Assembly: GCA_946482285.1 (NCBI GenBank)
Contig: CAMLQK010000001.1
Span: 124,001-188,000, forward strand
Direction of reading: 5' to 3'
DNA from: an uncultured Candidatus Saccharibacteria bacterium
Lineage (GTDB): Bacteria > Patescibacteria > Saccharimonadia > Saccharimonadales > UBA4665
DNA length: 64,000 nt
The notes below the pieces were generated by a model that saw only the letters and a list, made by a program, of their open reading frames with translations, searched no databases and was not told the DNA's origin. The position numbers and the translations under genes are program-made. Shown one piece after another: positions 16,514 through 24,427 of the stretch; the first letter of the stretch is position 1; each line of letters begins with the position of its first letter.

Positions 16514-16606
16514 TGGCGGAGAGAGAGGGATTCGAACCCTCGCGGGAGCTCGCGCCCCCCTAACGATTTAGCAAACCGTCCCCTTCAGCCACTTGGGTAC
16601 CTCTCC
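16514..16606 (-). tRNA. tRNA-Ser(GCT)
   Basis: A class II tRNA of 93 bases with acceptor GGAGAGG/CCTCTCC, anticodon loop TTGCTAA (anticodon GCT, codons AGU/AGC), a very GC-rich long variable arm and encoded CCA. Confidence 0.95.
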
Positions 16607-16747
16607 TTAACTGAAGTCTTAACTATTTTAACAGGTTAACTAGTGTTTTACCAGAGCCATAGAAACAATTCTAAAGAGAATGGGTTCATACATTCGGAAG
16701 ATCATGGGCAACTGGCTTGCTATTGGGTGTCACATCATACTAACAAA

Positions 16748-16779
16748 TATAAAAAGACCACAGTAGTGGCCTTTTTATA
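16748..16779. terminator. terminator after tRNA-Ser(TGA)
   Basis: TATAAAAAG and CTTTTTATA flank CCAC-AGTA-GTGG, with one opposed A/C. The hairpin is nearly symmetric and can work on both strands. Confidence 0.8.
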
Positions 16780-16780
16780 C

Positions 16781-16870
16781 TGGCGGAAGGGGTGGGATTC
16801 GAACCCACGGTACCGTTGCCGGCACGACGGTTTTCAAGACCGTTTCCTTAAACCGCTCGGACACCCTTCC
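16781..16870 (-). tRNA. tRNA-Ser(TGA)
   Basis: A class II tRNA of 90 bases with acceptor GGAAGGG/CCCTTCC, anticodon loop CTTGAAA (anticodon TGA, codon UCA), a long variable arm similar to the CGA tRNA, and encoded CCA. Confidence 0.95.
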
Positions 16871-16913
16871 AATAACAGAGGTAATTATAGCAGCTTTGGG
16901 CCGCTGTCGCAAG

Positions 16914-17579
16914 CTAGGCTTGCGCAAAGGTTATGGCACGCACATCCTGGATACCAGCATCGTTAAGTACACGGGCTGCTGCATCCAACGTCGCACCTGT
17001 TGTAATTACATCATCGACTATAATAACCGGCTTATGTTTAGGTATATGTGGGGTTAGTAGCCTGAAAGCATGTGTGGCCTGTTGCTGGCGCTGCTCTGCA
17101 GAGGCACCAACTTGCCTGTTGTTAGTCAGACGGGCCAACAGGGGATAGAAAGGGACTCCAGCGTCTGCAGCAATAGCGCGGGCAATGCGCTGGGCTTGGT
17201 CGTATCCGCGTAAGCGCACACGGGCGTTAGCTGTTGGAGCATAGGTAACAATACTGTTGGGTGATATCTTTACGCGGGCTTGCATGAGCTTTGCAATCGG
17301 CCCTACTGCCGCCAGGGCCCGTTCAAACTTCAACTGGTGTACAAGCAATTTTGCGACATCATCATATGCCGTAGCAGACGACACGACCCGTAGGGCTGAT
17401 AGTTTGCTGCAAGAAGCACATGTTAGACCTCCTGAGCTTAGTTGCTGGCATTTGAAACAGCGTGATACAGCAAGAGGCAGCTGTGAACTACATTTTTTAC
17501 AGAGAAGACTGCCCTCAGCCGAGCAGGCAAGGCAACGATGTGGTGCGATAAGGCTAATTATGTGTTCAATTACAGGCAT
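16914..17579 (-). CDS. comF: ComF-family phosphoribosyltransferase-like protein
   Basis: The 221-residue protein starts with zinc-binding Cys pairs (C16, C19, C27, C30 and again C41, C44, C54, C57) followed by a type I phosphoribosyltransferase fold. VIIVDDVITTGAT at about 185-197 is the PRPP-binding motif, and YAPTANARVRLRGYDQ is typical of ComF. In competent bacteria ComF works in the cytoplasm with the ComFA helicase during uptake of single-stranded DNA. Its presence agrees with the DNA uptake often inferred for Patescibacteria. The gene stands alone between tRNA-Ser and hsp20. Confidence 0.92.
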   Translation of the reverse strand: MPVIEHIISLIAPHRCLACSAEGSLLCKKCSSQLPLAVSRCFKCQQLSSGGLTCASCSKLSALRVVSSATAYDDVAKLLVHQLKFERALAAVGPIAKLMQARVKISPNSIVTYAPTANARVRLRGYDQAQRIARAIAADAGVPFYPLLARLTNNRQVGASAEQRQQQATHAFRLLTPHIPKHKPVIIVDDVITTGATLDAAARVLNDAGIQDVRAITFAQA

Positions 17580-17616
17580 GTTGTCATTATTGTGTTGTAA
17601 ATATGAGTCATTGTGG

Positions 17617-17646
17617 TTGAAAGGTGTAACATACCTAAGCTATACT
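17617..17646 (+). promoter_or_regulatory. promoter of the Hsp20 gene
   Basis: TTGAAA at 17617-17622 and TATACT at 17641-17646 are 18 bases apart. No CIRCE-type inverted repeat is seen. Confidence 0.55.
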
Positions 17647-17705
17647 GCTAATAACACAAAAACGCAAGACTATCGTATAAATAATTACTTTGGAGGGTAA
17701 CAACT

Positions 17706-18194
17706 ATGGCGCGACGTAACCGCGACAATGACCTGCTGATGGAGGAAGAGGACGAGCTAACCGCAGCATTCCTAGGTGACGACGATGCGGCTATGGGCAT
17801 GGTAGACGATCCAACTCCACAAGCAAGCCAACCTACGGCAGCACAAGATGAATGGGATGAAAGTGAATTGCCAGGACAATTGGCAATTGATGTATATGAA
17901 ACCCGTGAACGCCTGTACGTCAAAGCACGTACTGCTGGTGTCAATAAGCACGATCTTGATGTAAGTATTTCTGACAACACATTAAGCATCCGCGGCACAC
18001 TTTCTGCAGGCAACGAAGACAATGTAGAGAATTACTTCGTACAAGAATGTTACTGGGGTGAGTTCTCACGGAGTGTCGCTCTACCTGTAGCAGTAAAAGA
18101 AGAGGAAATTGAAGCAGTCCTCAAAGACGGCGTCCTGACCATTAGCTTCGCAAAGGTCAAGCAAGACACAGTCAAAAAGATCCAAGTCCTATAA
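17706..18194 (+). CDS. Hsp20/alpha-crystallin family small heat-shock protein
   Basis: The 162 residues have an acidic disordered N-terminus (about 1-55) and an alpha-crystallin domain at about 58-160, with IDVYETRERLYVKA, SISDNTLSIRGTL, a GEFSRSVALP segment and VLKDGVLTISF, all typical of Hsp20. It would hold unfolded proteins in the cytoplasm as oligomers. There is no IxI C-terminal tail beyond KIQVL. A strong GGAGGG ribosome binding site precedes the ATG, and the gene is monocistronic with its own terminator. Confidence 0.93.
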   Translation: MARRNRDNDLLMEEEDELTAAFLGDDDAAMGMVDDPTPQASQPTAAQDEWDESELPGQLAIDVYETRERLYVKARTAGVNKHDLDVSISDNTLSIRGTLSAGNEDNVENYFVQECYWGEFSRSVALPVAVKEEEIEAVLKDGVLTISFAKVKQDTVKKIQVL

Positions 18195-18214
18195 GGATTG
18201 TGCAATCTACATCA

Positions 18215-18242
18215 AACCACCGCTCAAAGCGGTGGTTTTTTC
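18215..18242 (+). terminator. terminator of the Hsp20 gene
   Basis: AACCACCGCT-CAA-AGCGGTGGTT is followed by a T-run. Confidence 0.9.
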
Positions 18243-18276
18243 TGTACCACATGCAGGGAGGTACAGGCAGTAATAA

Positions 18277-18302
18277 AAAACCGCTCTTGTAAGAGCGGTT
18301 TT
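18277..18302. terminator. terminator of the pilin array
   Basis: AAAACCGCTCTT-GT-AAGAGCGGTTTT lies just beyond the last minus-strand pilin gene and is nearly symmetric, so it can stop transcription from both sides. Confidence 0.85.
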
Positions 18303-18321
18303 AGTTTTCGTAGACTAAGGG

Positions 18322-18741
18322 CTACTGTGTGGTCACGCGGTCGAGCACGAACTGGACAATAAACTGGGCGAGAGCCACGACTACCAAACCAATGACGGCG
18401 TAGATAATAGTGTTCTTAGCTTCAGTAACTTTACTTGAATCACCACCAGATGTGATGTACTTGAAACCACCGTAGATGATCATGATAACTGACACGATAC
18501 CAACAATGGCAGAGAAGATGTTAACAACAGTAGTAATAATGTTGTTAATGCGGTCCGTACCTTCGGCATTGTTGCCGCCAGGACAGCCGTTTCCGGTGCC
18601 AACACTCAAGGTAGCGCCGCCACCAAGACAGTTCTCGATTTGGGCATCACCAGCGAATACGGCAGCAGGAGCTGCGACTGGAGCAAGCATTACCGCAAAA
18701 GCGAATACTGCTAGAATTTTGTTACGTAATGTTTTTAACAT
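18322..18741 (-). CDS. TrbC/VirB2-like pilin paralogue 1
   Basis: The ATG at 18741 follows AAGGA, so the longer frame back to 18783 is unlikely. The 139-residue product has a signal peptide ending near AVFA, a short Cys-containing loop with two Cys (ENCLGGG, NGCPGG), and two membrane helices joined by the conserved GGFKYITSGGD hinge followed by AKNTIIYAVIGL. This layout matches the VirB2/TrbC-like pilin subunits common in Saccharibacteria secretion clusters. It is the last gene of the six-gene array on the minus strand. Confidence 0.85.
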   Translation of the reverse strand: MLKTLRNKILAVFAFAVMLAPVAAPAAVFAGDAQIENCLGGGATLSVGTGNGCPGGNNAEGTDRINNIITTVVNIFSAIVGIVSVIMIIYGGFKYITSGGDSSKVTEAKNTIIYAVIGLVVVALAQFIVQFVLDRVTTQ

Positions 18742-18819
18742 TTGGTTAGTTCCTTTCTTAGGCTTACCTTCTTTATAGCACAAGAAGTGTCAATTTATCA
18801 ATATCTAACTGTGGTAGAC

Positions 18820-19188
18820 TTAGGTCGCGCGGTCTAGGACAAAACGAACTATGGCCTGTGACATAGCCACGATTATCAAACCGACAATAGCATAAATCAA
18901 CGTATTTTTTGCGCTTGCGATATCACTTGAATCGCCAGCCGAGGTCACGTACTTGAATCCGGCAACGATAATAACGACTACCGATACCACACCAATGATC
19001 GCACTGAGTAGATTCACGATATTGCGCACAGTGCTTGTAATACGGGTGGGACTTTCATCGCAACCGCCAACACCATCACACACTTGGTCCCGTGCCGAAG
19101 CATACGCCAGCTGTGGAGTAGCGACAACACCAAAAGCTGATACGCTCAACGTTACAATTGCAAGTAGGGTAACAATAATCCTTTTCAT
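18820..19188 (-). CDS. TrbC/VirB2-like pilin paralogue 2
   Basis: The 122 residues have a signal peptide ending near LAYA, a loop with CDGVGGCD, then two membrane helices around AGFKYVTSAGD and AKNTLIYAIVGL. It is closest to paralogue 1: both end with a QxIVxFVLDR helix. The 79-base gap to paralogue 1 could carry separate signals. Confidence 0.85.
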   Translation of the reverse strand: MKRIIVTLLAIVTLSVSAFGVVATPQLAYASARDQVCDGVGGCDESPTRITSTVRNIVNLLSAIIGVVSVVVIIVAGFKYVTSAGDSSDIASAKNTLIYAIVGLIIVAMSQAIVRFVLDRAT

Positions 19189-19197
19189 AATCTTCCT

Positions 19198-19599
19198 TTA
19201 ACCTGGGGTTGTATTAACGAACAGCGTAATAATTGCTTGTCCCAGTGCGATGACAAGCAGACCAACGACAGCGTAAATAATAGTATTACGGCCAGTTGTG
19301 GCCTTACTAGCATCACCGTTAGATGTGATGTACATGAAGCCGCCAACCATCATCATAATCACAGCTGCAATGCCGGCAATTATAGACACTATGCGCACAA
19401 CACGGAGTAGCACGCCATTGCTGCCTGCGACTGGGTTCTTGTTGCTAACACCGTCACAAGCCGCAGAGTCAGCCGCGGCGTTGTTATTGCAAGCATTCTC
19501 GAATACGTCTGTGCCGCCGGCATAAGCAACAGGCGCAGCAATAACAAAGAAGGCGCCGAGTGTCAGGCCCAAGCCTGCAAAGAAACGTTTGACTTTCAT
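19198..19599 (-). CDS. TrbC/VirB2-like pilin paralogue 3
   Basis: The 133 residues have a signal peptide ending near AYA, a loop with two Cys (ENACNN, SAACDG), and helices around GGFMYITSNGD and GRNTIIYAVVGL. Its start overlaps the stop of paralogue 4 by one base, so the two are translationally coupled. Confidence 0.85.
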   Translation of the reverse strand: MKVKRFFAGLGLTLGAFFVIAAPVAYAGGTDVFENACNNNAAADSAACDGVSNKNPVAGSNGVLLRVVRIVSIIAGIAAVIMMMVGGFMYITSNGDASKATTGRNTIIYAVVGLLVIALGQAIITLFVNTTPG

Positions 19600-19892
19600 T
19601 ACGTTACGCTCCTTACGACAAAGGTAATAATTGAATAGGCGAGGATTGAAACAGCCAATCCAATGCCCGCATAAATAATCGCATTTTTAGCCTTAGCTGT
19701 TTCGGACGGATTACCTTGCGAGGTAATGTAGCGGAAACCAGCAAGCGTGATAATCAGCAGGGCAATGGCACCAGTAATACCAAACGTTATAGCAAGGGCA
19801 GTATCGATCCTGGCTTGGTTTGCAGGAGGCCGCGGCAAGCCGCTCACATCAATTGCAGCAAGTATTTCTAGGGCTGAAAGCGATATGTTCAT
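19599..19892 (-). CDS. TrbC/VirB2-like pilin paralogue 4 without signal peptide
   Basis: Only 97 residues, with no signal peptide and no Cys pair. The two helices around AGFRYITSQGN and AKNAIIYAGIGL are kept. It may insert directly in the membrane as an assembly or minor subunit. Confidence 0.8.
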   Translation of the reverse strand: MNISLSALEILAAIDVSGLPRPPANQARIDTALAITFGITGAIALLIITLAGFRYITSQGNPSETAKAKNAIIYAGIGLAVSILAYSIITFVVRSVT

Positions 19893-19895
19893 AAA

Positions 19896-20279
19896 TTAGC
19901 CCAGCCGTGCCCCGATAAATGCAACGATGCCTACAGACAAGATGGCTATCACCATGCCAATGAGGGCGTTAATGATAGTGGTAAGCGCTTTTTTTGCGGC
20001 GTCAGGCTCACCCTGGGATGTTACATATTGGATTGAACCATATACGATATACCCTAAAGCCACCAGACCCGCCAAGCGGAGTAGCATGTCCAAAATAGCC
20101 ATCACGATAAGCAGCAAGTCGCCAGGCATTGAAAAACCAACGACTTGGCATGATTTTTCGGCACCTACTTCGATGTATTGGACATCAAGATAGTCATACC
20201 AGCGTGGGAATTCAAAAAAACCGCGCTTACATTGTTGGTCAACGGCACCGAAGATGGTGGGCAAAAGACTTGTTAACAT
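19896..20279 (-). CDS. TrbC/VirB2-like pilin paralogue 5
   Basis: The 127 residues lack a clear cleavable signal. They have an N-terminal loop with Cys (DQQCKRGFF, KSCQVVG) and helices around YGSIQYVTSQGE and TTIINALIGM. It is more diverged than paralogues 1-4, and its stop lies 3 bases before the start of paralogue 4. Confidence 0.8.
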   Translation of the reverse strand: MLTSLLPTIFGAVDQQCKRGFFEFPRWYDYLDVQYIEVGAEKSCQVVGFSMPGDLLLIVMAILDMLLRLAGLVALGYIVYGSIQYVTSQGEPDAAKKALTTIINALIGMVIAILSVGIVAFIGARLG

Positions 20280-20280
20280 A

Positions 20281-20739
20281 CTAGTTACCGATTCCTCCTG
20301 GCAGCAGCCAGTTTAAGAAAGCATACAGGAACAAAAAAGCCAGCAGGGCAATAATCGCGTTGCGTATGCGGTCGCGTGCAGCACTGACCTTGCCCGGGTC
20401 ACCTCCAGCAGATGAGTACTGAATGGCGCCCATAACAATTGAGATCACCACAGCGATACCAGCCGCTGCCGCCAGCAGGTTGATAAATGGGTTGACGTAG
20501 CGTTCGACTATACAGTTCATGCCGGTATTTTCGCCGCCATTATTATTCTTTTTTGCGTTCTTAAGCTCATCGTCACTATTGCTAGGTGTCACATCTTTAC
20601 ATGCTGGATCAGATGCAAATACGACAGGGGCCGGAGCTAGCGGAGAAGCTGAAGCTGCAGCAGGCAGAACTATGACAGAACTGGTAAATAAAATTGAAGC
20701 AATTACGAACAGTAATTTGTATTTTTTGATGCTACGCAT
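20281..20739 (-). CDS. TrbC/VirB2-like pilin paralogue 6
   Basis: The 152-residue product is the first gene of the array. A signal peptide ends near SASP or ASA, a polar Asn/Lys-rich loop with Cys at about 45 and 76 follows, and the helices flank MGAIQYSSAGGD and RDRIRNAIIALLAF. The last helix ends with LNWLLPGG. It starts about 65 bases from the divergent cassette C promoter. Confidence 0.82.
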   Translation of the reverse strand: MRSIKKYKLLFVIASILFTSSVIVLPAAASASPLAPAPVVFASDPACKDVTPSNSDDELKNAKKNNNGGENTGMNCIVERYVNPFINLLAAAAGIAVVISIVMGAIQYSSAGGDPGKVSAARDRIRNAIIALLAFLFLYAFLNWLLPGGIGN

Positions 20740-20782
20740 TTTCTCATACTATACTGCTGATCTTAAGGATTCGCAAGAGTTG

Positions 20783-20843
20783 TTGATTTCTTTTAACGCC
20801 GATTATATAGTATACGTGAGTGTACTCATACATAGGGAGTCAC
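20783..20843 (+). promoter_or_regulatory. promoter and leader hairpin of cassette C
   Basis: TTGATT at 20783-20788 and TATAGT at 20806-20811 have a 17-base spacer. The leader can form GAGT-GT-ACTC at 20818-20827 or an outer GTGA/TCAC pair (20816-20819 with 20840-20843). Confidence 0.5.
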
Positions 20844-20908
20844 TGGGCACATTAGCAGTACTGGAAGTTCGGCCTTAGATACGATGTCTCAGAAGCAGAA
20901 GGAGGACC

Positions 20909-21367
20909 ATGACGGCAAACCAGCCGTGGCGCTGCCTCGTACAAGCAAAACGTTCCCTCGGCACAACGCCAAGTTTCGACGAACTGACAGTGCGTGAGCA
21001 AGTCCGTGGCATCAATGCCGAGACCAAGCGTGCTCTGCGTCTGCTGGCAGCCCACGACTATGCAGCGCCCAGCTGCAATGTGGAGCTTACCCGGCACTGG
21101 CGCACCTGGTTCATGAAGCCAGCAGTCGTGGCCTACGAGATCGCACACCGTGCCGGCGGGAACAAACGGACCATCACGTTCTACCTCTGTCCAACCAAGG
21201 GCAAGATCGTCCAGAGTGGGAATTACCCCATGGGGTCGCCCTACTGGACGGACGACAACCACTACCAGGATCTGCCCTGGGGCTGCAATGGCACACGCCG
21301 TACCGTAATCCTGCAAGGACTCGAAGAGTTCTGTGCAAGGGTCGCACGCAGCAGTAAACGCACCTGA
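20909..21367 (+). CDS. GC-rich cassette C protein, unknown
   Basis: The 152-residue product has no signal peptide or membrane segment, unlike most other cassette proteins. It has four or five Cys, a WRTWFMKPAVVAYEIAHRAG segment and a C-terminal WGCNGTRRTVILQGLEEFC segment. A perfect AAGGAGG precedes the ATG. Codon use is GC-rich. It is inserted between the pilin array and the VirB6-like gene and carries its own promoter and 3-prime structured element. I do not recognise a family. Confidence 0.65.
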   Translation: MTANQPWRCLVQAKRSLGTTPSFDELTVREQVRGINAETKRALRLLAAHDYAAPSCNVELTRHWRTWFMKPAVVAYEIAHRAGGNKRTITFYLCPTKGKIVQSGNYPMGSPYWTDDNHYQDLPWGCNGTRRTVILQGLEEFCARVARSSKRT

Positions 21368-21389
21368 CCCAAGCCGGACAACCGTACCA

Positions 21390-21452
21390 GTGCCGTGGCG
21401 GCGGGAACAGTGTGGCCTTCCAGCCATTCAAACCCCGCCGCCGCACACGCAC
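21390..21452 (+). ncRNA. 3-prime structured element of cassette C (single long hairpin)
   Basis: GTGGCGGCGGG at 21395-21405 pairs with CCCGCCGCC/GCAC at 21434-21446 with a small bulge. An outer GTGC/GCAC pair lies at 21390-21393 and 21449-21452. The tip contains GGCCTTCCAGCC, matching the other elements. No separate hairpin 1 is seen, so this copy is simpler. Confidence 0.55.
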
Positions 21453-21547
21453 CACTCATATATAGTAGGCAGCGATTTGTGTTTTTGATTATTCAGATTT
21501 GCGTTGCTGTGCTATAGTTCATGGTGAGGCCTATAAAAGGCAAATAT

Positions 21548-21568
21548 GTACGGAGGAATTATCCGTAC
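21548..21568 (+). promoter_or_regulatory. leader hairpin before the VirB6-like gene
   Basis: GTACGGA at 21548-21554 pairs with TCCGTAC at 21562-21568. A GGAGG ribosome-binding-like sequence is partly in the stem and loop, so it could affect translation of the secretion operon. Confidence 0.4.
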
Positions 21569-21605
21569 CAGTATCAATTCTCAGGGGTGGGAAAGCAATA
21601 TATCT

Positions 21606-24395
21606 ATGAATACCTTTTTCAAGCGATTTTCGGGGAAAGCTCCTCTGTTATTAGCGCTTTTCTTTGCATCTTTTAGCCTTATAGCAGCGTTCCCGGCCCG
21701 GGAAGTGGCTGCCGCCAATACTGTCAACTTGCCATTAGTATGGACCAATGCCGACCACAAGTACGCCGTGAGCGACAACAATGTCGTATTCCGCCCGTTG
21801 GGCCACGTTTGCGCCAACCAAGCTGGTGGCAGTTCGGGCATCTTCAAGGGAAGTGGCACGGATATTTCTATTGGTGACGACGGAAAACCTAATAACGACA
21901 AAAAAGTAGAAGTTCCCAAAGATACAGAGGCAGGGAGTGGAGCAACCACACGCGAGGTTCCATCTTGCGGCTCGAACTCGGGCAACCTGCCGGCCTCGTA
22001 CGCTTGGGTAACATCATTCAAAGACGGCACTAACTTTGCCCTAATTATTAATGGCACGGGCACGGGTGGCGTAGATAACAAAGTAGACGCCCAGTACAAA
22101 CCAGTGGGCGGCGGTAATAGCACCTTTGCAGCTATCTACAATATTACAGGGTCAGGCGGTATATCCGACCAGCGCAAAGTAAGCGCAATGAAAGTGGATG
22201 CCAGCAAGGCTAAATACGTCGACGAGGCTGACAGTGGCGATGCCAAGGGTGACGACACTGTCAGCGACGACACATGTCCTATTAAAGACAACTGGGCATT
22301 GCGATTGTTTGCATGTCCGTTAGTTACGGCCGCTGAAACCGCTATCTTAAAACTGGAAGAATTCGTTACCAGCATGCTGGTTAGCGATGTTAAGGATATA
22401 TTTGGCAGCAGCAATGCCAGTGGCGCACTAGACCAAAGCAAGAACGCCCAGGCCTACTACCAGGCATGGAACTCATTCCGTATTATTGCGGTAGCCCTGA
22501 TTATTATCGTGGGTATTATCATGGTCGTTAGCGAGGCAACAGGGCTTGGGGCATTCGACGCATACACCATCCGGAAAGTCTTGCCACGACTGCTGATAGC
22601 AGCGATTGTTATTGCACTTTCGTGGTGGCTCATGAAGTATGTAGTACAGTTCTTCAACAACCTCACCGTTTGGCTGGCCGGGGCGCTCAGTTTCCCATTC
22701 CAATCGGTTATGAAGGGTAACGACAGTCCATGGAGTATTGTAGGGCAGTGGACCGTTATTATTGCTGCCGGTTTGGCGCTCGGGCCATTCGGTATCCTCA
22801 GCTACGCTGGAACCATCTTTTTGGCGCTTATTGTGGCTGTATTTACCCTGATTGTCCGCCGTATCTTGTTGATTCTAGCAATTATTATGGCACCGTTGTT
22901 TATCGCATTGTATATTGCGCCTAATACTCAGAAATTTGGAAAATTCTGGAGTAGCGGCTTCCTGGGGCTTCTGATGATGGGCCCGGCTTTTACCCTGGCT
23001 GTCGAAGCAGGACAAATCCTATCCAAAGTATCGGCAGGCAAAGACACCTTTGGTCTGATCTCATTCGCGGCTTTGGTGTTGCCAGTACTTGGCATTCCCG
23101 TGCTCTTTACCAAAATCGGTGGTAGCGCCGCAAGCTTGATTGGATTCGTAAACAATAAGGCTACAGGTGGGTTTGACAGACTCAAGAATTACCGCAAGGG
23201 CCAGGTACAACAGCGTGCCCAGCGTGCCAAAGAGGGGAACCTATTTGGTGCCGGTGTAGTCCGTGGTGGCGCGGCCGACAAGCTAAACAAATTCACATCC
23301 AAAGCCGCGCTTGGCGCCAAGGGTAACTTTGGCTTAGGCCGCAAAGGGGCCGAAGCATACGAACAGCGGATGGCAACCCTATCTGCCGCACATGCTAAGT
23401 CCGAAGCTGGCCAGGCCGGCCAATACAACGACAACATGAACCGCGTTCTGACGTATGGCAGCGAATCTGAAGCACGCCGCAATGCTATGCAAGACTGGGG
23501 TATGAGCCGGGAAACATTGGACACTGCCATAGCCGCAGCAAAAGCAAATGGCGGATTTGGTGTCGCTCGGGCACGTAATGCCGCTACGGCGCTGGGCCTA
23601 ACTGGAACCGGCTACGACAATATGGAACAAATGACGCGGACAATCGCTCGTGTTGCCGGCAGCAACAAGAGTGTTGGTGCCGCTTTGGCTGGTGGACTCA
23701 ACTCGGCCGTCAAGAATGCCGGCCGTCACGACTTGGCCCCTGGCTTTGGGACACTTAATGGTTTGGTTTCGCAGCAAATGGACGCCAATAATGGCGGACG
23801 GGATGCAAACGGCAGACGCGTGGTTGCCGAGCCAGATGCAGACGCCTACCGTCAAGCCACCATCCAAGCCTTCGAGGGCGTGGACATGGCAACGCTGGCC
23901 CGCAACAAGACGTCTTCTGTCACCAATATCTCCAACGCTATCCACGAAACGCTCACCGAGCGCCAAAACGCACTCGAAGCAGCCCAGCGCTCTGGCAATG
24001 CTAGCGCTATCCAGGCCGCCGAACGGAACGTTAACAATTTGGTTGCCCAAATTAAAAACCTCGAAGGAAGTGGCCTGTATGCACCTGCCGCCAATGTCCA
24101 GGCTGTGCAACAGAACATTATTCAGCCGGACCGCGGCGTGGTGGATCCAAGCACTGGGCGCCGGACTGGACGGAATATCATTCAAAATGTTACCCAGAAC
24201 GTTCAGCCTCGAGTACAACAGGATGTTACATACCAGATTAATCGCGACGCTAGTGGCAACGTAACCCACATAACCCAAGATGTTAACACCACTACTGTTC
24301 CTGCGCGTGCCAGCCAGAATGCCCAGGATGCGTTTAACGCGTTTAACAACACCCGTGGCTATCGCCGCGATGACGAGAACATAAACACCCCATAA
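21606..24395 (+). CDS. VirB6/TrbL-like polytopic membrane protein
   Basis: The frame opens at 21546, but the ATG at 21606 starts a proper signal peptide and gives 929 residues. Residues 1-270 are an exported domain with Cys and Gly/Asp-rich loops. Residues of about 285-520 carry six or seven membrane segments like the inner-membrane channel proteins VirB6/TrbL. The last 400 residues are a polar cytoplasmic tail rich in Ala, Asn and Gln, with heptad-like segments. It heads the secretion operon and would form part of the inner-membrane channel together with the VirB4 and PrgI-family proteins downstream. Confidence 0.85.
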   Translation: MNTFFKRFSGKAPLLLALFFASFSLIAAFPAREVAAANTVNLPLVWTNADHKYAVSDNNVVFRPLGHVCANQAGGSSGIFKGSGTDISIGDDGKPNNDKKVEVPKDTEAGSGATTREVPSCGSNSGNLPASYAWVTSFKDGTNFALIINGTGTGGVDNKVDAQYKPVGGGNSTFAAIYNITGSGGISDQRKVSAMKVDASKAKYVDEADSGDAKGDDTVSDDTCPIKDNWALRLFACPLVTAAETAILKLEEFVTSMLVSDVKDIFGSSNASGALDQSKNAQAYYQAWNSFRIIAVALIIIVGIIMVVSEATGLGAFDAYTIRKVLPRLLIAAIVIALSWWLMKYVVQFFNNLTVWLAGALSFPFQSVMKGNDSPWSIVGQWTVIIAAGLALGPFGILSYAGTIFLALIVAVFTLIVRRILLILAIIMAPLFIALYIAPNTQKFGKFWSSGFLGLLMMGPAFTLAVEAGQILSKVSAGKDTFGLISFAALVLPVLGIPVLFTKIGGSAASLIGFVNNKATGGFDRLKNYRKGQVQQRAQRAKEGNLFGAGVVRGGAADKLNKFTSKAALGAKGNFGLGRKGAEAYEQRMATLSAAHAKSEAGQAGQYNDNMNRVLTYGSESEARRNAMQDWGMSRETLDTAIAAAKANGGFGVARARNAATALGLTGTGYDNMEQMTRTIARVAGSNKSVGAALAGGLNSAVKNAGRHDLAPGFGTLNGLVSQQMDANNGGRDANGRRVVAEPDADAYRQATIQAFEGVDMATLARNKTSSVTNISNAIHETLTERQNALEAAQRSGNASAIQAAERNVNNLVAQIKNLEGSGLYAPAANVQAVQQNIIQPDRGVVDPSTGRRTGRNIIQNVTQNVQPRVQQDVTYQINRDASGNVTHITQDVNTTTVPARASQNAQDAFNAFNNTRGYRRDDENINTP

Positions 24396-24427
24396 ACATT
24401 GCCCTATAGATAACGTACAATTACCTT

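Noticed and set aside
16643..16966. Plus-strand open frame of 107 codons
   Set aside because: It runs across the tRNA-Ser(TGA) gene and its terminator and has no coding signs.
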